Shown in pieces: positions 1 to 9,131 of a stretch of 24,616 bases of DNA. The DNA lies in NCBI GenBank assembly GCA_003833135.1, contig QZLH01000564.1, forward strand, positions 44,535-69,150, given 5' to 3'. Every line of letters begins with the position of its first letter. The first letter of the stretch is position 1. The stretch comes from Oehlia diaphana. Taxonomy: Eukaryota; Glomeromycota; Glomeromycetes; Glomerales; Glomeraceae. The notes under the pieces are model-generated. The model was not told the origin of the DNA. It did not search any database and was given only the letters and a program-made list of their open reading frames with translations. The position numbers and the translations under genes were made by a program.

Positions 1-972
1 AGTCTAACGCTATGAATACTACTAATTTTAGGTTACACAGGGCTAAAATCAAAAATTTCACCCCGTTTCTTATTATAAAAATTGTGTCGATCTTATCTGG
101 ATTGCCAATTAATGATGAAACTTTTGAACAATTTGGAGATGATGTCTTTAAATTTTGGTCTTTTGTAGAAGGTGAGTATAGCGAATTGGGTGCAGTTGCT
201 TTAAAAATTTTTGGAATATGTGTGAATGCAGCTTCGGTTGAGAGAATGTGGTCATCTATGGGTTTTTTACACACAGTTCATCGTAATCGATTAACGGTAA
301 GTTAGGATTTTATTTTTAATTTTTCAATAATATTCTTATTATTTTAACTAACAAAATTTATTTTTAACTTTTATTCTTAAATTTTAATAAATGGAATTTG
401 ATGAATGGAATTTTTATTTTAACAATTGAATCAATGAATGAAATTTTTTATTAACTTAATGAATGGGATCAATGATCGGGACTTAATGATCAGGAATTTT
501 TATTTTTATCAATTGAAAATAATTTTTTTATCTTTAATAGAATGATAAAGTATTGGCAATGAGTCAACTTCGTGCATCTATTAATTTTTCATTAAGAGAA
601 AAGGAGTCACAGCAAAACAAGGCATAATTTCTGGATCCGAATGTTGAAACTGAAGTTGGAGATCCTGAAGTTGAAGATTCTGAAATTCCTGAAGATATTG
701 AAAATGTTGAAGAAGATAATACTAATATTATTAATTCAGAACATTGGGAGCGGGAATTAAATGAATGGGAAGAGATGTTAATAGAAGAAGAAGTAGCACG
801 AATGGAGGAGGAAGAGGTGTTGAGAGAAAATTCAAATAGTAATTTAGAAGGTGATCTTTTAAGTGAATATACGCATCCAGCAATAGATGTAAGAGCAAAA
901 TGGGAGCTTAGGAGTTTATTTAGTTCGTCTTTAAATGCTTCTGATTATTTAAATGAAATGTTAAATATGTAA
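1..972 (+). pseudogene. hAT-family transposase, 3' part, interrupted by an in-frame stop
   Basis: This is the 3' end of a hAT-superfamily DNA transposase, a nuclear protein that cuts and joins transposon ends. The reading frame is already open at base 1, so the 5' part lies outside the window. Bases 130-296 encode the C-terminal dimerisation region: FWSFVEGEY, then a stretch ending NAASVERMWSSMG, then HRNRLT. The SVER..SSMG block is the hallmark of this region. A GT-AG intron follows at 297-540. The second exon continues in the same frame (NDKVLAMSQLRASINF), then meets a TAA at 625-627. Beyond it the same frame stays open to 972 and encodes a very acidic tail rich in Glu and Asp. Either the protein ends at 625, or, more likely, the stop is a mutation and the tail was once translated. 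I call it a pseudogene on that basis. The family assignment is firm; loss of function is inferred. Confidence 0.8.
297..540 (+). other. spliceosomal intron in the hAT gene
   Basis: The intron opens with GTAAGT immediately after the RNRLT codons and closes with TTTAATAG. Joining the two sides keeps the reading frame and continues recognisable hAT-like sequence (NDKVLAMSQLR). The 244 bases are AT-rich and hold short direct repeats of AATGGAATTT and GATCAATGATC type. No transcript evidence is available here. Confidence 0.65.
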
Positions 973-1059
973 ATTTTCTAAAGTATTAATAATAAAGTAT
1001 TAATAAAACTTTGTTTTTCGTGTAATTAAATATTATTGGATAAAATATTTCACGTGATT

Positions 1060-1155
1060 AAGGTGCTTCCAAACTTCCAATAAAAATCTATTGGAATTGG
1101 AATAGGCATTGGAATTGGAAGATGGAAGGTTCCAAAGTGCTTCCAATCTTCCAAA
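1060..1155. repeat. TTCCAA/TTGGAA-rich imperfect inverted repeat
   Basis: Several copies of TTCCAA are followed by their complement TTGGAA, with GTGCTTCCAA present twice in direct orientation (near 1062 and 1137). The first half can fold on the second. It looks like a small or truncated fold-back element. It directly abuts the CCAAT-rich element end that follows. No clear terminal repeats or target duplication were found. Confidence 0.4.
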
Positions 1156-1165
1156 GAACATCACT

Positions 1166-1258
1166 GCCAATCAGTCACCAATCAGTCACTAATTAGCTAC
1201 CTGATTGGTGTTTGATTGGTGACTGATTGATGCCTAATTTTTCATATTTTGACTTGTG
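1166..1258. mobile_element. solo end of the CCAAT-rich fold-back MITE family
   Basis: This stretch aligns base for base, with scattered differences and one short gap, to the right arm of the complete element at 11943-12492 (its bases 12389-12492). Shared features are several ACCAATCAGTC repeats, GCTACCTGATTGGTG, and a terminus reading TTTTGACYTGTG. Only one arm is present here, so it is a truncated or solo copy. It ends 17 bases before the stop codon of the neighbouring MULE frame. Confidence 0.75.
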
Positions 1259-1275
1259 ATACCGAAGAAATACAT

Positions 1276-1824
1276 TTACTGAATAGAAGCTTTATTTTTT
1301 GCGCAGCTTCTGATATTATGATCTTTTTTTAAGCAATAATTACATATCTTAGAAGATGAAGTTATGTTTTGTTTATTGGTCATTTCCATTTGTGACTTAT
1401 AACGTTTTGAAAGATGCTTTTTTGGCTTATGGTACTCGGGATTTGATATCTCTGGAATATTATTATTATCCACTATAACCAACGGTTCTAATGGTTACCG
1501 TTGGTAGTTATTTTTTGTAACATCATAAGAAAAGGTTTCTTGGACTTTATTGATATTTAGTCCTGTGTTATTTTGATATTTCATTATAAATTGAGAGAAA
1601 AGTCCAGTCAGTTTTCCTGTTGCATCTTTTACTACAGCAATTTGAACACTAGTCTTCGCAATGGACATCATATTACCGAATTTGATTCTTTTATCAACTT
1701 TTTTCTTAACAGTTGATGTATAAATATTGCTGCTTCGAATTTGATCAATATAATACACCAGTTTGCTTGAGTATGTTTTATTTTCTTGAGCAATTATAAC
1801 ATAATTTGATATTTCAGATAGCAT
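1276..1824 (-). pseudogene. MULE C-terminal region with CCHC zinc knuckle, broken by one stop
   Basis: Two open stretches (1824-1495 and 1482-1276) lie in the same frame. They are separated only by a TAA at 1497-1495 and four codons. The first carries STVKKKVDKRIKFGNMMSIA and AKTSVQIAVV, typical of the region after SWIM in these transposases. The second ends with CNYCLKKDHNIRSC, a CX2CX4HX4C zinc knuckle (C47, C50, H55, C60 of that stretch) likely used for nucleic-acid binding. The N-terminal side is cut by the fold-back element at 1857-2135. Frame across that insertion is off by two bases even if the element and its duplicated CCA are removed. Confidence 0.7.
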
Positions 1825-1856
1825 AAATTTAAATTAACACATATAAATAAAACCCA

Positions 1857-2135
1857 CACTGGTAAAAAAATGGTCTATCCTACACATATCCTACACATAT
1901 CTTACACATATCGGGTACTCAAAATATAGAAAATCATACACAAATAATACACATATCATATACATATCGGGTACTTATATATATAGTATACCTATCAGGT
2001 ACTTGATATATGTATGATATATATATTAGTACCTAATATGTGTATGATATGTGTATTATTTGTATATGATTTTCTACATTTTGAGTACCCGATATATGTA
2101 AGATATGTGTAGGATAAATCATTTTTTTACCAGTG
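1857..2135. mobile_element. 279-bp fold-back MITE inserted in the MULE
   Basis: The termini are a perfect 16-bp inverted repeat, CACTGGTAAAAAAATG at the left and its complement at the right. Inverted similarity continues inward for most of the element (CCTACACATAT, CGGGTACTCAAAAT, AAAATCATA, AATAATACACATATCAT), leaving a short AT-rich centre near 1990-2040. It is flanked by CCA on both sides (1854-1856 and 2136-2138), a possible 3-bp target duplication. It has no coding capacity. It sits between the SWIM-like part and the C-terminal part of the MULE frame, so it inserted after the MULE. Confidence 0.85.
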
Positions 2136-2893
2136 CCATATGGAATAATGTTTTATCAGATTGAAGTAGAACCCAATACTAATGTTGACATGATATCCCT
2201 TGGTTAATAATATACATGCATGTACAAAATGATGTTAAATCTGCAAGAATTGCTATGTAGTGAGGCTTAGCTGTTGAAAATGTCATCGTTATATAGTGAA
2301 CTTTCCATATTTTTTGGATTTCATTATTATCTATATTTGATAGAAGTTCTTGCAACCTGATTTACGAAATATTATATATATGTTCAACAATATCCTTCAA
2401 ATATCAGGTTCACTAATCTTTAATAAGTATATCAATTGGATTAATATATTACTGAACATCATACTAAAAGTTTAAAAATTTGTTTTATAGCCACTCACCT
2501 GATCTATTGTGATTAATGTTCCTTAGTATAATAATACTATAATAACGCCTGTTTCATTTGTGCTCTCTGAAGTGATAATGATATAGGCATTATACACTCT
2601 TTTAATATATAATCAATGTCTTTAAAGATGGTTTTGTATGTTAATGGAAGACCAGTTGACGGATTTGACCTATAATAATTATTAAGACAGCTGTAATGTG
2701 CTTCTTTGTCTAATTCTCATTCAACTTCTTTTACTAGCTCCTTTAAAAATGTATTTCAGTCAAGATATTTTTTAAAAACACCATTAATGGATTCAATCCA
2801 TTGAGTTAACTTAACCCCTGCTGTAAATATCTTTCCAATGGAATATCTCGCCCATGACTCTCGATTTGGGTAAAGTTTATTTTCAAGGTAAGC

Positions 2894-3335
2894 TTAACAT
2901 GGCTCATATTTTGTGAGCATTTCTTTGTATCTTAATTTGAATTGACACTGCGTATAATTATTGTGCATGTGGTAAAAATTCTCAATAAAATTATTGATTA
3001 TCTCTTTACGCAATTTAGATTTGACTTTCTTCTTTACATTTTCTGTAATATAGTAGATACATAGCAAGTGTCGAGTTTGTGAATAAGTCATCTGGACAGC
3101 ACCTAACATCGCTGGATCTCTATTTGTAAATAGCACAACAGGTGAGAGATTACTTGTGGCTTCTAATGTGCATTGCAATATCCATTTATAATCAGCCAAA
3201 GTTTCATATTTTATTAATGCTTGAGTGAGAATCCTTATTTTAAAGTTGCTGTCAATACCAACAAATAAGCTAAGAGCTATTTCGTATTGATTTATCTTGA
3301 CTGTATTATCATGTATGACAATATTATGATATTTA
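2894..3335 (-). pseudogene. MULE transposase core (DDE domain) remnant
   Basis: Reading the minus strand from about 3335, HDNTVKINQYEIALSLF and VGIDSNFKIRIL run directly into ADYKWILQCTLEATSNLSP. The Asp in HDNT is at the place of the first catalytic Asp of MULE transposases. The Asp in TNRDPAM (D28 of the open segment at 3199-2894, codon near 3117) is the second; the usual motif is TDxDPAM, so the first position is changed to Asn. The conserved CxxH that follows appears as CIYY, with His replaced by Tyr at residue 50. The segment ends at a stop (2894-2896), after which the family sequence resumes in frame as AYLENKLYPNRESW. Motif loss and stops indicate an inactive copy. Confidence 0.75.
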
Positions 3336-3867
3336 GGCCAAAGCTTATTACATTACTGACTTGTCATCCAAAACAGTCCAATTAGTTCATTTGAAGGTCA
3401 TTTCAATCATGTTTTAACAATAAAATCAGGATCCTTGTTATGTTGTTCCATAAGATATGAGAATATCGTTTTTGCATCAGATTCATCATGAATTCTAACC
3501 TCTCAGAACTTTTGAATTGCATTAAATAGATTCTTTTTTTTATATATGATATTAAGGAAATTCTTTTAGAAGAAGATCGTACTGTTGACCAGCATTTAAA
3601 TGTTTATTGATGGTATAATATTTAATTTTATCCAGCATTACTTGCAAAAAACGTGATTCTTAAGTGTGAGCTCTATAGTTACTGGATCACATTGATGATT
3701 ATGGACATTGTTGAATTTGCTAAGATGTATAGTAATACGCATTTTCCAAAATAGAATGATGCTTGTCATGGACATTTTGTTTTGATTGTAGTAGCATCAC
3801 GATATAAAGTAATATTCTCTACTTTTTTCAGTTTATTAGTTTCTGATTTCCAACAAGTATAAACATG

Positions 3868-4149
3868 TCACCAAACAATTGTTTTGTCAACATCATCAAG
3901 GTCTTTACAGATTTTAATAGCAATGAAACCAGTTTGTTTTGCATACTGATTGACAATTACATTAACTTCATTCCAGTCTTTAAAGGTATCATTAACTTTT
4001 AGTATTGCTTTGTTAACATTTATATCATTGATATGATCTCCATTTGTAATACTTTCAAATTCAGGTGGTATATTTTCATTCATAACATCTATAACTACTG
4101 TGTTTGTAATTTGGGATGATGAAGTAGAAATTAATACTTTCAAATTCAA
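3868..4149 (-). pseudogene. MULE N-terminal segment, FAR1-like DNA-binding region
   Basis: A 93-codon open segment. Residues 1-50 are a low-complexity Ser/Thr/Asn-rich leader. Residues about 56-93 (FKDWNEVNVIVNQYAKQTGF, then IAIKIC) match the start of FAR1-type domains found at the N-terminus of MULE transposases, which bind transposon ends. Zinc ligands expected downstream (C..C..H) are not in this open segment: a stop follows TIVW, and the next codons continue as a TCWKSE-like motif. The leader coincides with an 85-bp tandem duplication. Confidence 0.6.
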
Positions 4150-4217
4150 GTGATATATTTTTGTTCATATTATCTATAACTATCATGTTTGTAGTTTAGA
4201 ATAATGACTGGACTTGA
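4048..4217. repeat. 85-bp tandem duplication in the MULE 5' region
   Basis: The stretch beginning AATACTTTCAAATTC at 4048 is repeated from 4133 with moderate divergence. Shared blocks include GATATATTTT/GGTATATTTT, ATCTATAACTA and TGTTTGTARTTT. The upstream unit, in protein sense, lies outside the open segment. The divergence suggests the duplication is older than or similar in age to the decay of the gene. Confidence 0.7.
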
Positions 4218-4230
4218 TATTTGGACTCCA

Positions 4231-4600
4231 TAAGCATCATAAGATAAAAATTTCTAAGTTTATCAAATATCAAACACGTTTGATACTTCTTTACCTAAGT
4301 CTTTTTTTATTGATGTAGATTAAAAAGGTAAAGAAAATTCAGACGTCTATCAAACATGACACTCTTCCCTTCAAAAGTCCTATCAAACTTACAAGAAACT
4401 AGCAATAATAGACCTGCCAAGAGGCTGGGTGGAAAAAATCAATTGCGAATAATACTACAATAAACAATAACGCAAATCACGTGATAAAAGTAAAATAGGG
4501 ACAAAATCAATTACGTGCACATGTAACACATATTTGTATGACAATTATAATAATTAACACATAATACTACTGGTAATGATCACTACCGGTGATTTATAGC
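4231..4600. other. AT-rich spacer with TATCAAAC motifs
   Basis: No gene was seen. TATCAAAC occurs three times (near 4268, 4347 and 4381), and 4268-4285 forms TATCAAACACGTTTGATA, an 18-bp near-perfect palindrome. This may be the outer, non-coding end of the MULE, but no matching terminal repeat was found beyond its other end. Confidence 0.3.
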
Positions 4601-5002
4601 AAAATTCATAAAAAAAAATAAAAATAAAAACTTTTTTTATTAAAAAAATATTTTTAAAAAAGTTTTGAAACACTTTGTTTTGAAACTTATCTGGAATATT
4701 GGCATCCACATTAGAGCTGAATTTCTATATAAAAAAATAAAAATAAAAAAATATTTTTTTTATTAAAAAATATTTTTAAAAAAGTTTCAACCCATTTTAT
4801 TTTAAAATTTATTTAAAATATTGGCCTTCATGTTGAAACTAATTTTTTATATAAAATTTTGTTTTTAAAGAAGTTTCAAAATATTTATTTTAAAACTTAA
4901 CTGAAATATTAGCATTTACGTTAGAGCTAAAAAAAAAATAAAAAATATTTTTTGTATTAAAAAATGTCTTTAAAACATTTTATTTTAAAACTTACTTAAA
5001 AT

Positions 5003-5605
5003 TAAAGATGGTCAATGGTCCTAGTCAGTCCTATTCAGTCTCATGTAATCAGTTTTTGAGTCTGAACTGGTATAGACTGCAGTCTTAGACGTAATAGGAC
5101 TGAGATGAAGACTGACATTGGTCTTACATTTCGGTCTTTATAATTTTACATATATTTTTAATACATACGCACTTTTTCAATTATATAATTCATATTAATC
5201 ATTGGTAGTGAATAGTGATCATTTCAGACGTAAATTTAAAAAACAACAAAGTTGACAGATTGATCAATCCAAAAATAAAAAATTATATTAATACTATTAT
5301 ATATGCATCTTACACACTTAATTAGTAGTGGCATAGTTTGCCAATGAACAAATTTTGAAGGTATATTTTATTGGTTGAGCTATAAAATGAACATACAATA
5401 AAATTAAAATAAATAATAATAAACTATTATGATAATAAAAATATTTTATGGTCTTTTAAAAACTGCAGTTTTAAAAAGACTAATGGTCTTATTGCTATTT
5501 ATAAAGACCATTTAGAACCATAAGAGTTTGCAGTCTTTTTGGTTTAATCTTTTCAGTTTTAAGACTGAAAAGACCATAAATTCTGAGATGAACAGACCAT
5601 CTTTA
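5003..5605. mobile_element. non-autonomous hAT-type element (603 bp) in the tandem array
   Basis: The termini are TAAAGATGGTC and its exact complement GACCATCTTTA. The flanks are CTTAAAAT (4995-5002) and CCTAAAAT (5606-5613), an 8-bp duplication with one mismatch, as hAT elements make. Subterminal DNA is packed with AGTC/GACT and GGTCTT/AAGACC words in inverted arrangement. The middle is AT-rich and contains AAAACTGCAGTTTT at 5459-5472. There is no open reading frame of note. The surrounding repeat unit continues cleanly on both sides, which fixes the boundaries. Confidence 0.85.
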
Positions 5606-6058
5606 CCTAAAATATTAGCGTTCACGTTGAAGCTAATTTCCTATATAAAAGTATAAAAAAATGTTAGAAATGTTTTTTATAAAGTTTTGAATTTTCTATT
5701 TGGAATATTAATATTCATACTAAAACTGATTTCTTATAAAAATAAAAATAAATATTTTTTTATTAAAAACATTTTTAAAAAAGGTTTGAAACATTTTGTT
5801 TTGAAACTTACCTGAAATATCAGTGTTCATATTGAAGTCAAATTCCTACTATATAAAAGTATAAAAAAATGTTAGAAATGTTTTTTTATAAAGTTTTAAA
5901 TTTTTTTTCAAAACTTAATAGGATATTAGTATTTATGTTAAAAACGATTTCCTATATAAAAAATATAAAAAAATATTTTTTTATTAAAAAAACATTTTAA
6001 AAAAATTTTGAAACTTATATTTTGAAACTTATCTGAAATATTAACATCTATGTTAGAG

Positions 6059-6904
6059 TAGTGCTTTATATGAACTGAACCAGCTTATAAGCTGGCTCAA
6101 GCTTTTTAAGCTAAACTAAGCCAAACTATGATTAAATTGGCTTAGTGGCTTACAAGTTGATTTGGAAGAGCTCAAGTCAGTTATTAGGCTTGGCTCAAAA
6201 AGCTTGAGCCTATAATGAACTTAGCTCAAAAAGTTTGAGCTGGTTCACAAGCCAGATGAGCTATTATACAAAAAATGTTGTAAAACGTTTATGCAACATT
6301 TTTTTTAATATTTAATAAAAATATTGTGAAAATATTTATTTAATTAAAAATAATAATTTGCAATATTCTTATTAATAATTTTAATGTAAAAACATTGCAA
6401 AAATGTTATTTTTACATTAATTTAATTAAAAATAGCATTTTTGTAACATTGTTTTTAATAATTTGAAGTAAAAACATTGCAAAAATGTTTATTTAATTAA
6501 AAAATAATATTTCACAACATTATTTTTAATAATTTGAAGTAATAACATTGCAAAAATATTTATTTAATTAAAAATAATAGTTTGCAACATTTTTTTAATA
6601 TTTAATGTAAAAATATTATAAAATATTATTTTTATTAAAAATAATATTTTGTAACTTTATTTTTAATAATTTGAAGTAAAAATATTGTGAAATATTTTTT
6701 TAATTTAAAAATAAATTTAAAGAAAAATGCATTTTTTATAATAAAGCTTGAGCTAGCTCAAGTCTAGCTCAACCCAAGCCAGAATTTCCATAGCTTAGCT
6801 TAGCTGAACCAAGATTTTTGTGGCTTAGCTCATTTCAAGTTTGGTTTGGCGTAGATTTTTAAACCAAGCTAAGCTTAGCTTAAGCCAGCTCATGTAGAGC
6901 ACTA
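6059..6904. mobile_element. non-autonomous hAT-type element (846 bp), AGCTTGAGC-rich
   Basis: The termini are TAGTGCTTTATATGAACTG and, in complement at the right, TAGTGCTCTACATGAGCTG (16 of 19 identical). The flanks TGTTAGAG (6051-6058) and TATTGGAG (6905-6912) agree at 6 of 8 positions and split a unit of the host tandem array, supporting an 8-bp target duplication that has drifted. The outer 200 bases at each end are rich in AGCTTGAGCC, GGCTTAGCT and similar inverted words. The core is its own minisatellite. No coding sequence was seen. Confidence 0.75.
6262..6720. repeat. minisatellite inside the 846-bp element, about six units
   Basis: Units of about 66-81 bp share the order AATTTGAAGTAAAAACATTG, then CAAAAATGTTTATTTAATTA, then AAAATAATATTTGCAACATT. 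The core around ATTGCAAAAAT/ATTGTGAAAAT recurs near 6323, 6394, 6475, 6547, 6613 and 6685. It lies wholly between the two inverted arms of the element. Confidence 0.7.
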
Positions 6905-7479
6905 TATTGGAGCTGAATTCCTATATATCTTATATAATAAAAAAAACTGGCACATTTAAATTACCTGTATAAATAAAATTAAATTGTGTAATATTGATCT
7001 CATTGGCATTTTATTATGTGATGTTATATAAACTTCTAAAAAGAAAATTTTTGTGCTAATTATATAATTCTGGTCAGAATTAAAAATATTAACAAATTTA
7101 GAATTTAGTCACATGATATTACGCAAATATTCAAAAAAGGAAATTTTATTCCTACAAAAAATAGGGTGATTTTGGTTTTACAAATATTTCAAAAAAGGAA
7201 ATTTTGTGCTAATTATATAATTCTGGTTGAAATTAAAAATATTGCTTTTGTTACAAAACAATAGGTTACAACTAGTAAAAAAATAAAAAGAAATTTTAAA
7301 AAAAATCTTTTTATTTTGAAGTTTTAAAACTTTTGGAACTGATTTTCTACATAAAAGTATAAAAAAATGTTAGAAAACATTTTTTTACATTAACTAATAT
7401 TTAGATAAAAAAATTAAACAAAATATTCTGAAATGTTTCGTTTAAAGAAGTTTCAAAATTTTATTAGTTTAAATAAAGT

Positions 7480-8238
7480 CTAAATTCAATAATAAATAGT
7501 AATCTGATCCTATATCTAAAAAACCATCTGAATTCAATCTGGATGGTTGAAGTTAAATCTGAATGTAAATCTGCATCTATAAATTTCACAAATTATTTGA
7601 ATTTCTACAGATCTATCCTTAATATAGAATCTATCCAGATTCATTCTATAAAAATTCTTCTCGTTAATTATTATCTATTTTTATTTAAAACATGAAAAAT
7701 TATATCATTCAAATCAGCATCCTAGGATTACCATCCGAATTTATTAATAGATTCATTCACTTAAAAATATCAGATATGGATATCCAACTCCAATCTGGAT
7801 TGAAGGATCAATCCAGATTTATCAGATTTAGAATTAGAATACTAATAATAGATTAATTAATTGATAGGCTGTATTATGTGCTACAGTTTAGTACATTATA
7901 AGCTAGTAATATTCTATCAATTTTTATAAATCAACCATAATTTATATATGTTAAAATTTAGCTGATTTTAATAACTTCCAAAATTTAGCTAAAATATATA
8001 ACAGATCTGCTAAACTTTTGCTAATTGTTACATGACCAAAAGTAATAATTTTGACTGGTATAAATCAAAATTTTATTTCTAATTATATAATTATAATTAT
8101 TATTTTCATATTTTAATGAAAAGTTAGTGAAATTAATATCATGAAAAAATTTAGACAATTTCAAAATAACCTTCTTTATGACATAAAATATGTATTAAAA
8201 AACTAACATAACATAATACTTTTAATCTACTATAAGTA
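7480..8238. other. AT-rich non-coding stretch with ATCCAGAT/ATCTGGAT words
   Basis: No gene was seen. Between about 7500 and 7830, ATCTGGAT, ATCCAGAT, ATCTGAAT and GATATCC occur repeatedly in both orientations. Both edges contain ATCTGATCC- or ATCAGATTT-like sequence, suggesting a decayed inverted-repeat element whose ends cannot be fixed. From 7860 to 8238 the DNA is plain AT-rich sequence. Confidence 0.3.
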
Positions 8239-8548
8239 TTTTTTTTTTTTTTTTATTAATTTTTAATAGATATGATCATGTCTTAGTATAACTAAACTTA
8301 CTTACATATACAACTTATAATGTAAGAAAAAATATATATATAAGAACTAAGCATTATAAAACAAGACTACTTCTCTTCACTGAAGAAAAAGTCAACCTGT
8401 CACCTAAATGATAATATTACGATTCAAAATTATGATATAATCTAAATTTTTAGGTGACCGTCATGATCTACCTAAAAATTCGTCCAATGGCCTCTCCAAT
8501 GGAATGCTAAATTATTCCATTTATTTCAATTAGTTTCCTTGAAGTTTA
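8239..8548 (-). other. possible 3' untranslated tail of the LINE, ending in poly(A)
   Basis: Downstream of the last LINE frame (stop at 8549, minus strand) lie about 290 bases without a gene, ending in a run of 16 T on the plus strand (8239-8254). Read on the minus strand this is a poly(A) tract, as expected at the 3' end of a reverse-transcribed element. Inside is an inverted repeat, GTCACCTAAA (8399-8408) with TTTAGGTGAC (8449-8458). A target duplication was not found. Confidence 0.4.
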
Positions 8549-9131
8549 CTATATTAACGTCCCTTCTTTACACTTTTTACTGTTCAACTTCAATTTTTTT
8601 TCTTTATTACTAATACCAAACCTTTGTTCTTTCACCATTTGTAGTTCATTTCTATTTTTCCAAATTAATATTTTAAACTCTAATATAATTTTTCTAATTA
8701 TTTTTTTTAATAAATTTAGAAGTATTTTAATATCTATTATTTTATAAAGTTTAAGTAAACTAATTAATTGAAAACTAACTTGATTTTTTAATAAAAATGT
8801 AAAATCATATAATCCCTTAAAGTTCCACATCTTTAATTCTTTTACTCTATCCAAGAGCAAAAAATAATCTATCTCATCTTTTGAAGTATTGCTAATTATA
8901 TTTACTAAAAAGTTTTTAAATCTTTTAATTATATCTTGCACAGTATCTTGTGTCTTAACACATTGCCAAAAATGATTAAAAGTTTCTTCTTCAATTCCAA
9001 AAATTACATTTTCAACTATCATCATATAAATCTGGTTTATGTTTCTTTAAATTTGCATAAGTTGGGAGTTCATCACAACAAATTTTGATTCTAAACGATT
9101 ATAAAAAATGATTCTCAAATAAGGTAAACTG
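8549..9131 (-). pseudogene. LINE ORF2 C-terminal domain, frameshifted
   Basis: The final segment of the LINE polyprotein. The open stretch 9025-8549 includes EEETFNHFWQC near its start and WKNRNELQMVKEQRFGISNK near its end. Together with KCNFW, read in another frame just upstream (near 9010-9025), it resembles the zinc-binding C-terminal domain (CxxC..H..C) that follows RNase H in glomeromycotan LINEs. The link between the RNase H segment and this one needs at least two frame changes: NSLPYLRIIFYNRLESKF follows in one frame and LPTYANLKKHKPDLYDDS in another, then a stop. The exact function of this domain is not known to me. Assignment rests on position and motif style. Confidence 0.6.

Larger units (their letters stand above)
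1276..4230 (-). pseudogene. MULE (Mutator-like) DNA transposase, decayed
   Basis: The degenerate remains of a Mutator-like transposase gene run on the minus strand. In protein order they are: a FAR1/WRKY-GCM1-like DNA-binding region (4035-3868), a DDE-type transposase core (about 3330-2894), a helical linker including LENKLYPNRESWARYSIG (2885-2840) and INGVFKKYLD (near 2760), a SWIM-like region (about 2240-2136), a C-terminal region (1824-1495) and a CCHC zinc knuckle (1342-1301). The order and spacing match full-length MULE transposases expanded in Glomeromycotina. Decay is clear: stops at 2894-2896, near 3355 and at 1495-1497, several frameshifts, a 279-bp MITE inserted at 1857-2135, and an 85-bp tandem duplication at the 5' end. 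The product cannot be made intact. Terminal inverted repeats of the MULE itself were not identified. Confidence 0.8.
4600..7480. repeat. diverged tandem array, units of about 90-125 bp, with two nested elements
   Basis: A unit of the form TTTGAAACTTAYCTGAAATA, then TTAGCATTCACGTTAGAGCT, then GAATTCCTATATAAA and an AT-only stretch recurs at about 4691, 4813, 4901, 5606, 5700, 5811, 5919 and 6033, with a partial copy near 7331. Spacing is 88-122 bp once the insertions are discounted. Two transposable elements (5003-5605 and 6059-6904) sit inside it. The unit split by the second resumes in register at 6905. Between 7041 and 7243 a separate pair of about 50-bp direct repeats is present. No coding sequence was seen. 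Confidence 0.75.
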
